This document shows, piece by piece, positions 37,992 through 50,840 of a stretch of DNA of 64,000 bases (the first letter of the stretch is position 1; every line of letters starts with the position of its first letter). This DNA is from Spinellus fusiger (Eukaryota; Mucoromycota; Mucoromycetes; Mucorales; Phycomycetaceae). The position numbers were made by a program, and so were the translations under genes. The notes beneath the pieces were generated by a model that saw only the letters and a list, made by a program, of their open reading frames with translations, searched no databases and was not told where the DNA came from. The stretch covers positions 115,087 to 179,086 of the forward strand of contig JALLLS010000072.1 of assembly GCA_025094145.1 (NCBI GenBank). Reading direction: 5' to 3'.

Positions 37992-40900
37992 AGGACTCAT
38001 ATCAAACTACATCAAATTCCGATCAGCCTTCTTTATCTTCATTTCATACTTTATTTTGACTATAACTTCATTAATTCTATAGATATAGAATTCCAACATT
38101 CAATCAATAAAGAAACGAGTATTTGTACATAAAAAACGGTGTTTTATTATAGGCTAGTTAGTATTTAGTGAATTTAGTTACTATTTTCTGGCGTGAATCA
38201 TCCTTGTCTTATGCTTTTCTTTAGCTGGGAGTCAAATCCGGGACTTGGGATGGTCAGTTGAGGATAGTCTCAAACCTATTCTTTGTCTTTGCTCAATGTC
38301 AAACCCACCTGTGCTAAATAGACCATTTTTGCTTCTCTGCTTTCTTGTATATCATAGTTAAGTGTTCTATATACACCTTTTTCTTTTTTTCTTTTTCTTT
38401 TTATTACTGTCTCTGAATTAGATATAAACGATTGGAACTAAACATAAGAAATGTATTAAATGCAGAAGCATAAATCAAATGAATTCCAAGGAGAGACTAT
38501 AAGTGAAGATAAACTAACGAGAAAAACAGCCTGTTTGGTTCAAATCTTAGGCTGTTTCTTAATTAACAAATATGAGCCTTTAGTTTGCTATGTTCATCTT
38601 ATTGGTTACCGCCAACATGTTCAACAATATTCTTGTTACAATTCATTCGACTAACATTGGTTCAATTGATGTTATTGCTTTAATCATTGACCTATTACAG
38701 TGTAATAAGGGTAATTGTGTAGGGGACAATTGTGTAACAGATGTAGTTAAGGCTCTTTTGATTTCTGGAAGAAATACAAAGATTTGAGGATTCTTCAAAG
38801 CAAAGTACAATCTTATTCAGGCAATACCTGCCCTCTCTGTTAACATGAGACATAAATATCAGTCAGTGATTAATGGTTGGATTATTTTACTAACTTATTT
38901 ATATTTGATAGAAAGCCCGTTGTTTTAGTTGAAATGCAGCTCTCTCTTTACTCACTAGAGTGTTCAAGTGTATACTCAACAGATTTAGCCACATGTTGTC
39001 TATCTTAGTAGGACTATTCATATTATACAATACTAGCCTAAATCTATACCTTCTTCACATGAAGTCTATTGGCAATTCTGTTTATGTATAAGTGCAATAC
39101 CTCTGCAGTAGAATAAAGAGAGAAAAAGAATAGCATTTGTCTATCTATGTCTTGAACATACTTATTATTAGGATGAATAAGAATATATTCACATATAATC
39201 AAGCTAAATATTCTCAAAGAATAGCAGCAGATACATATTTACTGAGTTTATGATAAGAGTATCTAAGAAATTTAATAAAAGAATAACAGAAAAGAAAGAG
39301 TGTACTACCCTTAATAAGATCATTTAAGGAGACTCGGCGTCTCGATTTAATAGCTCGAAGCACTTTTACTTTATTCTTTATGGTACTAGTTTAAAGTGGT
39401 TTATGCATTTGATTTATTTATTTATATTCGGGGAAAAGAATGAAAAAGAGAAGAACAAGACGGAGAGTAAGCGAACGTTTGTTTAGTACCAAAGAAACAA
39501 ATACAAAAAGAACCATTGCGTTGCTACAAAAAGAGATATTTAAGATACTCTTCAAGGAATTAATTTCCAGCCTGTTAAAAATAGTAAAAGAAAAGAAAAG
39601 CAGTTAAAATGAAGATGCTCTCTTTGATCTTTTGCAATAGGCATCACAGCACATTACTATTTCCATCAATGTCATTTATTGAAGGAGAAAGAAAGAAAGA
39701 AAATACCATTTATATTGTCCAATTCTTAGAATTCTCATCATTGTTTAAAGAATGGATATATATTACACTTTTCTTTAGCCCCAGATCATAAGTGCTATTT
39801 AAATCAGTATCTATAAATAACAAGAAATGGCAGCTACAAAACAAAACACAATGGATTGTAAACTACACTTAGCCTAGAGAAAGTGAATCAATAAACATAT
39901 AAACAATTTCTACTTGAACTTATGAATGTAAAGATGTAGAGAGACTTTTGTCTTCTGATATAAGCTTTCTCATTTAATAAAGACATGCTGAATGACAGCT
40001 CACATTACCTTGATGTGGCTTTGTCATATACTCTTGTGTACTGCATGTGCAAAAGAATATCGCATAATAAGCTGTTACTGTGATGATATCTATAAATGTA
40101 ACAAAAAAGAAAGGCATTTGCTACATTTGTGCTATGTTCTTGCTCATCTTACTAGCAATAGTAATTGTAGTAATGACAGCCAATTGTCCCCATCTTGATT
40201 TTGAAGTCTATGGATACATTGGTCTATTGATATGAAGCTTAAGCTTAAATATAGGCTTTGTATAAACACAGATGATAGGATGAGTAATGAAAATATACTT
40301 ATTGTAAGGCACCACACACAATAGAGGTATTTGATGCATTAATATATTTGTTCAGCAATACACCAGGAGATTTCTGGAACCTTTAATGTGTTTACCGCTT
40401 ACGTGGATTTCAGTAATAGTCTGATTGACTGAGGTACCTTTTCTCTGTTTAGATTAATAAACGTGGTCAAGAAGAACTCATTGAGCTACGAGTTGTCTTT
40501 GTATGTTTCTTTATATATATATATATATATTTTTCAAGTCTTTGTAGTGAAGAAGTACTACAGTGTCTATAAGAAACAATGATCTAACCACTCATATTGT
40601 TCAACTCTATAGATCCAATGTTGAATTTTATTTTTAACATAATTTAGTATAAATGTGCTCTCACTGGCTTTCTTTCTTCTAATAGGCTGTGTATAGCATG
40701 ACTTCTTTTGTATTGTTTGACCATGTTTGTAAATCCAAAGCCATTGACTTTTACAAAAAAAGAAAAGAAAAGAAAAACTAGTACAAACATATCAGAAACA
40801 TTGTATATGTTTTTGGACTAAAGATGATAAGTGACACACCTTATCTTCATTGATTCTATAGAAAGAAAGAAGACAATATACTTGGTAATAATAAAAAGTT

Positions 40901-41932
40901 AAGGTTTAAAAGATATACACTGTAAGTTCATTATGCTACAGATAATAAGTTGGATTTATAGATAAGACTGGAGGTGGATATACCACTAGTAGACCCAATC
41001 TTATCTTTGTTTCCTCTCTTCAAATGTTTGAGGCTTGGTGTATGCTATAGTCACATTGTTAGGCAATCAAAGAAATGTTTCAATTCAAAATATATCTACT
41101 TCTGTAGGGTGTTTCCTATCTATTCAATCATATTAAAAATCTACTTCTTTGAAATATATCATCATTAGTATTAAATTCATGAATAGTTTTATTCAATAAT
41201 ACTTATAATGCACTGCTCCCTCATGTAACATAAATTGATGTGGAATGCATAACTATACTTTTAAGTTATTCTATAAAACAAAAACCCTTTTCGGTGTCGA
41301 TGCTCTTTATTCCTAATAAAGTAATGTGTATTTGGATATAGTATTTCTAAATAAGGTCATAGATAAACGCCAGTGCGGGATCAAAAATAAAGGCTGTTTA
41401 AAAGTCAGGAAGATCTCCTGGTGCTTAGCAAGAATAACTGTGACTGTTTGACGAATAGGATTCTCACAATTCAGTAAACATTGTGTAATATCAACTACTA
41501 AAATAGTATATGTATCAACTCAATAGCTGTATCTTCTGCTTATAACACGCCTACTCTTGGAATTATCACGGATGCAAAAAAAAACAACAAACTGTAATAT
41601 CATTATTATTTTTTACTTCAGTGGAGTCTAAATCATTTGTCATTGGGAAGTTATCTGCACATGTACAGCAGCTATTTCTTAGCCAAACAAAAGAAAACAC
41701 TCACCTCTACTTCCTATGAAATGATCTCCGCTATCATCTGTATTACACTTAAAAGCAAACCAGCAGTGAGAATAGTCTATTTTTGCACTCGCAGGGTTTG
41801 TCGTAGTATGAAACTATCAGTGTCATCTAAAAAAAACAGCACTGGCTCAAGGCATCAGATGTTATTTTTATGTAAGATTAACTCAGAGTTTCTGTTTACC
41901 TCTTTCTTTTCTACTTGCATTCTATTGTACAA
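37992..41932. other. gene-poor region (3.9 kb)
   Basis: No gene is supported. Simple repeats include a TA run at 40511-40532. A pair of inverted 11-bp motifs at 40361 and 41413 links part of this region to the repeat element at 53911-55045. Reading frames of 60-110 codons show no recognisable motifs. Confidence 0.5.
40361..41423. repeat. possible inverted-repeat element (CACCAGGAGAT family)
   Basis: CACCAGGAGAT at 40361-40371 is inverted at 41413-41423, giving a ~1.06-kb span much like the 1.14-kb span at 53911-55045 with the same ends. The sequence inside the right end (TTAAAAGTCAGG) also matches the other copy (TTAAAAGCCAG). The interior has no recognisable gene. Decayed transposon is the best explanation; the shared ends are short. 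Confidence 0.45.
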
Positions 41933-43657
41933 ATGGAGAGTCCTATATCGATCCCACCAGAAGTAGCCAGTATGCTTGATCAATACAAGGAAACTGCCTT
42001 GGCAGAAATAGCCGCTAAAGTATCAGATGTGCCTGGTTTACCACACCGTGACACACCGTTGGAAATAGTAGTGCGGCCTGACCTCGGCTCTGTGCCAACT
42101 GTGATATCTTCAGATGTCTCTACTCCCAAAAAACCTGATGCTGTATCTAATCCAGCTGCTGTAAGTGCTATTAAAAACCTAGATAGATAGATATATATTT
42201 GTAGATATAACAGAAGAGCAGCAATGAAAGAAGAGAAACATAAAATTTATCCTTATCCTTATACATTTATATTTATATTTACATTTACACTTATTTACAT
42301 TTACACTTATTTACATTTACACTTATTTACATTTACACTTATTTACATTTACACTTATTTACATTTACACTTATTTATGTTTACACTTATATTTATATTT
42401 TCTCTTTTTCATTAGGCAACAGCAGCACCTGTTAGTAGCCCAACAACAGAGGCAACAGCCACTTCTTCACCACCACCACCACCTCCTCCTCCAGTCTCAA
42501 CTTCAAACCCAACTACCACTACTTCTGCCCCACCACCACCACCACCAACAACAACAAAAACAACGCCAGAAGCAACTACAGCAGCACCTACTATATCACA
42601 AAATACTCCTCTTCCTTTACCACCTACCACCACCATCAATAGCAGTACAAAACCTCCCATAGTAACTGTACCTGACTCTACAACAAAAGAGTCTCCTCCA
42701 GACCATACAACTCAGGTGCCACCACCAGTGACACCAACGGAGGTATCCCCGGAACCTACGACAAATATACCTACCCAATCTCCTACACAGGAAACAGCAC
42801 CTAATCCTCCTCAGACAGGAAACCAGCCTAATTCTATAAGTGACAATCCACCCTCACAACAGACCACTAGAAACCCCAATGTGCCTATTGTTACTATCAC
42901 ATCATCAGGCACCAAAGTATTCACTAGGACATACACATCTTTCTTTGGATATACACCCACTCCTATAAGTAGTACAACTGTCGGCCAAGGTGGACTTGGT
43001 GCCAAGGATAATAACAGCAGTACTAACCTTGATACTGGTAAAAGCAACGCACCTATTATTGGCGGTGTACTAGGTGGTGTTGGTTTCTTGGCAACATTAG
43101 GTAAACAAAGATAAAATAATGATGATAATAGTGAATCTTGTATTCATCTCATCCCATCTGTGTCTATTTTAGGTATTGCGGCTTTCTTGATTCTAAGACG
43201 CAAGAAACAACAACCTATCAACACAACCTTTGATGATGAACTTGACCCTTATACTGGTCCTTATGAGACTCAGGGTACGAGCATGTCTCAGCGCGCTTCA
43301 GTATCCAATTCACAACCCACTCTTGGTGCAACAACAGCAACAACAGCAGCAGCAGCAGCAAGTATTGCCACTTTACCTCGCCACCTTGTTGCTCCTCTTC
43401 AAGCTAAAAATGATATGTCAACATACCCTTCCTACATACCAGGAGAAAATAACTCTGCCAGTGGATACTATGAGGAAACCCTTCAGCATTATCCTGTCAA
43501 TAGCCATGGAGTGACGCCCGGCTATTATCATGATCCCAACGTACCTCCTTCGTATGGCCAGTTTCACCAAGTACCAAATGAACTCGAATCTGCAGTAACA
43601 GATCAACGCCATGTCCCTCATCTTATGCAAACTGATGTTCCTCACAGTCACAGTTAA
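41933..43657 (+). CDS. Pro/Thr/Ser-rich single-pass membrane protein
   Basis: Three exons, 41933-42160, 42416-43100 and 43173-43657; 465 aa. Residues about 77-280 are a mucin-like stretch of Pro, Thr and Ser with polyproline runs. One hydrophobic segment follows (about 290-313, IGGVLGGVGFLATL|GIAAFLIL, split by an intron) and then RRKK, a stop-transfer signal. The cytoplasmic tail is about 150 aa with Ala-rich and Tyr/His/Pro-rich parts. The shape resembles fungal cell-wall stress sensors or mucin-type surface proteins, but no cysteine-rich WSC domain and no signal peptide is visible; the N-terminus MESPISIPPEV is hydrophilic. An upstream signal exon could exist but was not found. Function unknown. 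The first intron contains a 16-bp minisatellite. Confidence 0.75.
42281..42376. repeat. 16-bp minisatellite inside an intron
   Basis: Six head-to-tail copies of ACATTTACACTTATTT, with a degenerate copy after them, in the first intron of the membrane protein gene. A 63-codon reading frame across it is an artefact of the repeat. Confidence 0.95.
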
Positions 43658-44087
43658 TGGATGAACCCCTCTTTTCTTATTCAACTCATCTCTACAGGGG
43701 ATGGATTCATGACTACCAGCATGTATATTTCTATTTTCTATTCATTCTAAGAAAGAAGAAAAAGAGTATCAGGCATACACACACACATACACACATACCA
43801 ATATTCACATACCAGCATTCATCAATACATATAGTGAAAGTTTCTTGTTTTTGTTTTAAGCCATGGGTGAAGACACTTACAAACTAATATTTTCAAATTA
43901 GAAGATAGACCCCTTCTATTATTTATTATCTAGTATATAGTGTTATTGTTATGAGTGAAAATAAATGTATAGACGTTATAAGCTTATCATAAAGATTGGG
44001 TGGATACAACTACAGTTATCACATGCATAACCACCACCACTCCCAATGATTTGTGTATCTTCAACATTCTGGAGTATTCTATACAGG
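43658..44087. other. intergenic, convergent 3' ends
   Basis: CACA-type repeats at 43779-43800. It lies between the membrane protein gene and the endonuclease III gene. No gene seen. Confidence 0.55.
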
Positions 44088-45525
44088 CTACCAGTCCAGC
44101 TCTTCTTTCTTAATGGATGTAGAGTCACTGGTATTTGGGATAATCACAGGAAGTTGATCTTTTTCTTCTTTCACTCGTTTTTCTTTTTTGATACTCGCTT
44201 CTTTGGGCTTTACTTGAGAGGATGGACATAATTTCTGGACAGGGCATGCTCCACATTTGGGTCCTCGAGGAAGACACAGACTCTGACCAAAGCCAACCAA
44301 AGTAGGATTGATCTCTTTCCAGTGCTCATGTGGAAGCCAACTCTCTAGTGCCTTTGTTGTATTTAATCATTAGTATCTTTGCTATTGCGCACTTACTTTG
44401 CGTGTGTCTTCTGGCAGTTTGGTGCTAGTATTGCACCATCCAAGTCGGTTGGAGATTCTATGAACATGCACATCGACACCAATGCCTGAGTTGCTAGTAC
44501 CTATAGATTAGCCAACCTATGCTCTCTTTCTTTTATTATTAAAAGCAGATGACCTACATGTTCCAAGCTACTTGCAATGTCAAGTAACCCTAAGGACAGT
44601 AGTATCGTATTAGCCATGGATAGTAGTAGCACTGCCATTTTACCATTTTGGGTCCTACAAGGTAAACTCAGTAACTCTACCAAAACAAAGACCAAGAAAC
44701 ACATAGAGCATGCAAAGCCTTACCAACACCGGGAAGAGTAACAAGATCTTCAATAGTATTAGGTATGTCTCCATTGAATTTATCTCTAATGATCTCTGCT
44801 GTCTTCTTTATATACCTACATTTCATAAGAATGAATAATCAACTCTATAGATCATGTTATTTCTCGTCTTACATTGCTTTCTTAGTATGAAAACCAACTG
44901 CTCGAATACGATAATCCAACTCCTGTTCATCAATGTTCAGTATACTCTGCAGTCCAAGTCCTCCAGGCAATGTGGTTTGTAGGCTTTTTACTACTACACT
45001 GGTAACTGTGTCTTTGGTTTGGGCTGACAGCATCAGTGCAACTAGAGTTTGGAAGCGGGAAGTCTGTAATGCAAAGAATTAACCACCTCACTACTGGTCA
45101 GCCCAGTAACATGAAAAAGAAAAAGATACATGTCCATAGGATGTATTTGAATAGTAGCTTACAATTGGATCCGCTGTATTTTCTGCCAATCTCTCACATC
45201 CCATAGTATCCACAGGTGCTAGATTGTCTTTTCTAAAAGCTTGAATCTTATCAAGCACTATCTTCCAGTTTTTAGGAGGTTCGTTACTATTCAGCTCTTC
45301 TTGTTTCACTTTCTTTTGTGTGTGTGTGGATTTGGAGGTATCCAAAGCCATTGATGCCTCTTTGACTCTTTTGTTTCTTGCTTTGGGGAGTGGTCTTATG
45401 TCCTCGGCCTCTTCTTTGATGGACTCATTTTTGATAGTAGAGGTGTCTTCTGTCTTCACTAAAGAATGAACTTTGGCAGGTACTGAACTGGGTTTGATTC
45501 GTGTGCTTCGACGTAAGTGTATCAT
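44088..45525 (-). CDS. NTH1: endonuclease III-type DNA glycosylase/AP lyase
   Basis: Bifunctional base-excision repair enzyme removing oxidised pyrimidines, acting in nucleus and/or mitochondria. Seven exons: 45525-45163, 45063-44873, 44815-44724, 44654-44644, 44589-44558, 44493-44397, 44351-44088; 349 aa. Seen: [17 protein letters not shown], the helix-hairpin-helix LPGVG|PKM with catalytic Lys218, [27 protein letters not shown] with catalytic Asp237, and the [4Fe-4S] cysteines C288, C295, C298 and C304 (spacing C-x6-C-x2-C-x5-C). The Lys-Asp spacing of 19 equals that of human NTHL1 (220/239), which supports the splice model. Exon 4 is only 11 nt. The N-terminal ~100 residues are basic and Lys/Glu-rich, suggesting a nuclear signal; the C-terminal tail is also Lys/Glu-rich. 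Confidence 0.93.
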
Positions 45526-48500
45526 TGTGTTTGGTACTAGAAAAGGAGACCTTTGAGACACAATGAGAGTTAAGTTAGGGCAGTTGTTATTAGAAACACA
45601 CCTACACACACACACGTACACACACGTACACACAGGCTTGAATTTTTTATTTGAATTTTTTTTATTTGAATCTTTTATTATGATTAACAGCGGATATTGA
45701 ATAGTGCATTATTTTCAGTCCAAAGTGAATCCCATTAAATGGTCTTTTTCAACTACACTTATTGACACTTTATCATGCATTTTGACTAGAATAATTTACT
45801 CAATAGGCCCTAGTCTTTAATGTGTCCAGTGTATAGCTATAAATCACCTCATAATCCAAGGAAATAGTACGTGTTTATTTGTATAATTGACAGAATGAAC
45901 TTGTAAACATATAGTTTTTAATTCATAAAAATAAAAAATAAAGAAAATAATAAAATAAAAACAGGTTAAGAAACGCTGGATAAAACTACACATGTTTATC
46001 ATTGATTATATCAATAGACTGAATTGGATTCTTAATAGAACTATAGGATAGCTAATAACTCATTGATTAGTTCTAACCAAGTAAGCCTTTTATCATTAGT
46101 GTGGTCGATTCACTCTCCAAACATAAACATATTCCCATATGCGATTGAGACGATAGACTTCTTTTTGGTACACTGGCTCCTATAAATACATTTACAATAG
46201 AAAGGCACATACTTGGACACATCCATCCATGAACTACTGATAGACACACTGTTATTTTGATAAACTCTATCCTGAACATACTCTTGATAAAATAAAACAC
46301 CATCAGCCAAATATAATAATTATGAACAAAATAAAACATGACAAACAACACAGCTGAACTCATTTGCTTATACTATTAGATCCACGTTTTGTTTTTGTTT
46401 CTTGTTTCTTTTTTCTTGTTTCTTGTTTTCTCAGCTTCGAAATAGTTCATAAAAGTTACTAAGCAGAAAAGAGAATAGACCACCTTATAGGCGTATGGGA
46501 TAATGAACTATAGTGTATATTTTTTTAGAGTCTAATGTGTCATCTTTGATACTCATACCAAAAGTATCATAGCAGTGAGACATGTTGTGGACTTTAGTTT
46601 CTTCATTCTATACTATACTCCTTTTTTATATATCTCAATGGTTATTCATAGACCATCATTGAAGATTTCTTAGGATAGACTGTATGAGCTTGATATCCTA
46701 TACTCCATTGGAGCTAATCATATATTTTATTGGGTATAGCTGACATAACTATGCTATTCTCTTGTTAAATACTCCAAGATTCGGTATTTAGAAATGAATT
46801 TAGAGGTTTGTTCTTGGAAATTGCCCTCACAGCAAGTTTCTATCAGTCAATTGTATTTATAGCCTAGCGATTAAGCTGTCCATAAAAGTAGGTGATTTCC
46901 TTTATGCCTCTTTTATGTATTCTATTACCTGAAAAATCAACTACCAGTGTAAAGCCATTAGTTCGAGTTTTGTTACATGTGGATCCCATCTGTCATAAAT
47001 TCATCTGTTTGTAAATAAAGTACCAATAAAGGAAAAGAAATGAGAGAGAAAAGAAGTAGCCCTTTGTAACTATCTAAACGAAACTGGTCGCCACCCTTGT
47101 TAGCACAGTAATGCCATTTTTCATAGGCCCTGTTTATTTAAAAATAAATATAAAAGAACTACTGATCTTGGTAATTTTATGCTATTCATTTAAGCAAACA
47201 ATGCGCCTTTTTAATTCTCTCTCTCTCTCTGTAGAGTGTAAGATTGTCTTTTTATGCATTCTAGACCATCCCAATGAGTTGGGTTTCAAGTCTAATGATT
47301 GAATTTATTGACAGATGAGGCACTCTATACTTTAGTGAAATAAAAGTGAAAATAAAGGTTTTTCTTACTCTATCATTGCATACCAAAGCCTGAAAATATT
47401 TAGGGTAAGGATAGATTCCCAAAAATGGGATAAGATAGGGGTTGGTTCAACTTGTAAGGCTCTGTTAAATCATTGACAGTACCTGATTCTTGTGTCCTTA
47501 CAACCATGAGTTTGGAGTCTAACCTCTCTCTTTAAGTTTACCCAATAAAAATCTTACTAAATTTTACCCATAAGACATTAGAACAGACCTTTGGTTATGC
47601 TATCTATTTTATATAAAACAGAATACTACTGTAAAAAAACATTAAATGAGACAAAACAGTTTACACAATGCAGAGTATACAAGGCATATACTACATGGGA
47701 CATAATACACAGTAAATGTCTATCTGTGACTTGTCCACATGTAAATTGATAAGACTGACTTACAAGCTGATAATGCAGTTCAAATATTTAGCCTAGACTG
47801 TAAGATTATTCATCATCAAGGCAGAATATAAATAGCAAAACATAAAAGTGAGTGTGCGTATAACTACATGACAGATAAAGACCCAAGTGATCAGTTAAAA
47901 TAACAGCCTACAATGGAAGAAAAAATAAGAAGAAAAAAAGAGAGAAAGAGAAAGATATACAATCTAGTCGGCTGTAAGAACAAAAAATAAATAAGACTAC
48001 CAGAAAAAAGAATTATCATACAAACTATCATCTTTGCCTGATTTTCGAGCATATCTATTTGTGTAATCCACTGGTAATTTGATAAAAGCCGTTGATATCA
48101 TATACTTATCTTTTCTATTGATCTTATGACTTTTAATCATTTTCTGTTACTGTAGATGTTTATTTCTTCCTACTATCAACTCATTCAAGGCAATGGCCTT
48201 ACTCTACCATATAGAAACCAAAGACATAGAGTTATTCTGTCAATGCATAGTGTTCATGGCTGATTCTAGTTTACATTCTTTAGATATCTTTGTAATTTTA
48301 GAATCTATGAATAATTTTATATATTTATATTTACTAATTTTATCTTTTAATAGGAGTATTAGTCATTTTATCAAACCTATTGCATCGTAGCAAGAATGGA
48401 TTTCACTGGGAAGAGCATACTCCAATTGGCTCAAATCAATTGCAATAGCTACTAATTAATTGTTTACTATAAATCGTTGAAAAAAAAAGAATATCTATGT

Positions 48501-50840
48501 CACACTTTTTAAAATAAACAACTTGTTATGGGCGTAGTGTTAATCATTTACCTTATGACTTTTTTCTATATAGAATATTTAAAAAGGGCCAAACTCATTT
48601 AAAAAGACTTTAATAATTGACAATTTATTCAAAAATAATTAATCTGTCAATCATAATGATAAGAACAGAGTATTTATTAATAAAAAAATTTCTTTAAGCA
48701 CAGTGATATTACCCCTTATTTATCTATTCTTCATTTCATTAACAGTATATGTTACATATATTCATACATTATGATCATCCAATATAGATCTATCAACGTA
48801 TTAGAATAAGAAACAAATATAGATAAGATGGTACCACATTTATTCAGCAAAACAACGCACCTATCTTAATGGCAATTTAGTGTCATGCCAGTATTCCGAC
48901 ACGTACGGACATTGTTGTAGAACTCATCGGCCATTGAGTCATACGTTAAATAGATTATTAGTATAGAGTTATCCATGGCATGGCGTAGGTTATCTCAGTA
49001 GAAAGTGAGAGAGATGTCTACAAAAATGAAAGACGACTAAAAAATGGTAAACAAAGATATACACTCCTTTTTTTCTTTTTCCCTCTATTTCTTTAAGATT
49101 TTGGCTTTGTTTTCATTCTTGATCTGGCGTTCACTAAAATAGAAATACAATCAAGACATAAAGCAACTACATCCAATTATTATTATTTCATCAAAGTTTA
49201 TTTATTTATTATATAAATATAAAGAGAGAGAGAGCAATCTATACATTTGTCTATTCTATTGTTATGTCAGTCGGCATAAAGTGGGAATGCTATACTAACA
49301 ACGGCTTATGCTAATATATCTTGATTTAATGATTAAATAAAAAGATGAATTGAATTTATCTGCCTGTGAGTCATTGAACTGTAGAGAGATACTTATCTGT
49401 TTATTAATATGCTTCATCTTAAAAGAGAAAGAAAGAAAAGAAAAACCACTCATGCTCTGTAACCAAAGACTCGGATCAACACTCCAGTTTCTCACTTAGT
49501 CACTATGAATAGACAGACTGCTCCTAAAGATTTTTCCGTGGCACAAGTATTTGATACAATTCAATAGGCCCATGGATCCAGAAATTCAGCCTGTCTACAA
49601 CTCATTAGAAAGTTCTTTTTGACCTGCGCCCAAGTATGCCTCATCTTTCTTATTCTGTTCGTTCAATGTTCTATCAATGGAAATAACTTTATCTAATCAC
49701 TAAAAGTAAAAACCTGTAAAGCATTAGTGAGACTCATGCAAGTAACTTGAATTATGGGAAAGGCAAGAGTAATTATTGGGTAATGTTCGGAAATATTCAC
49801 CAAGTCCGCTTTTTTTTATATTATATATTTAAAAAATAAATAAAAAAATAAAGGTGAATATGAGTCTACCCCGTGAAAACAAATAGAATAGAACCAGTCA
49901 ATTTCACCCCCTATATCTCAGTGAGGATGGGATAAACAATGAGAGAGGGTCTTGGCCTAATTCCAAACTGTCAAAGAGACCATTCATAGCATGCCTATAA
50001 AAGAAAAAGAAAAAAAAAAGAAAAAGAAGAAAAAACCTCATAGGGCTATAAGTTATATTTGTAGGTGACAAATACCTATTCTCATTCATCATCGCTATTA
50101 GGATTCTCGATAGGAGGAGCATATATAAATGGGATTTATTATAAATTTCCGCTTTTGATGGTCCTCATATGTGTCTACCCAGCAATGACATTATACTGTG
50201 TCCTGCCTGATCAGTAACAATACAATGCCGTTAAAACTAAGAGAATGGCTCGTTTCTATTTTTCTGCTTTAGGAGAAGTGCAACGTGTAGAGTAGATGAT
50301 AGTAAAGATGCCTTCAAGGGATTATCATTACAACTTCTTTAACATGTGCTTGGTCCATTCCGACCTTGCTGCTTTTCATTTGTCGTCATGGCGATGATCA
50401 AGCAAGGGATTTCACGTGGAGAATAATACCATAAGCATAGTTACAGCTCAGTTTAGCCACACTGAGCAGTAAGACATTTCCCAGTCATAACATAAAATCA
50501 ACAGAGCAGTATGAGGAGCCAATGATCTACGGCTGAGGAATGGCAGGACATTGATTGTACAGTCGATCTTTTTGGTGTGTGTGTGTGTGTGTATGTGTGG
50601 CAATGGCTTGAGGATACACGATTGGATCCTTCTTTCTTTCTTGTCTATGGTCTCTTGGCAATCTGCCTGCCACTTTGTACCCCATTTTTCAAGAAGCGAA
50701 ATGATAGCCAAAAGTAGGCGTATTTCACATTGTCCGTCGTCACGGGATGATTATTTTGATTAAGAAGAGCCAACCCACAAAGGACAGATACTTTTGTCTT
50801 TTGTCTTTTTCTGCTCCTTTTCCCAGCTAACCACTTCACG
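45526..50840. other. gene-poor region (5.3 kb)
   Basis: The longest stretch without a supported gene in the window. Only short random frames are present, including a 96-codon minus-strand frame at 46073-46363 that shows no known motif. T-rich and A-rich simple sequence is common. No RNA gene recognised. Confidence 0.5.

Noticed and set aside
38221..38250. tRNA-like stretch (GGGAGTCAAATCCGGGACTT)
   Set aside because: No cloverleaf arms or A-box at the right distance could be matched.
42281..42376. CRISPR-like array
   Set aside because: Repeats are directly adjacent with no unique spacers, in a eukaryotic intron.
42224..42415. 63-codon frame with FTFTLIYIYTYLHLHL repeats
   Set aside because: It is the translation of the 16-bp minisatellite inside an intron.
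45526..45633. Extended N-terminus of endonuclease III starting MCTCVYVCVC
   Set aside because: The extra residues are a translated CACA/GTGT microsatellite and do not resemble the family; the ATG at 45525 is preferred.
46073..46363. 96-codon hydrophobic frame as a membrane protein gene
   Set aside because: AT-rich sequence readily gives such frames; no motif, promoter or splice context supports it.
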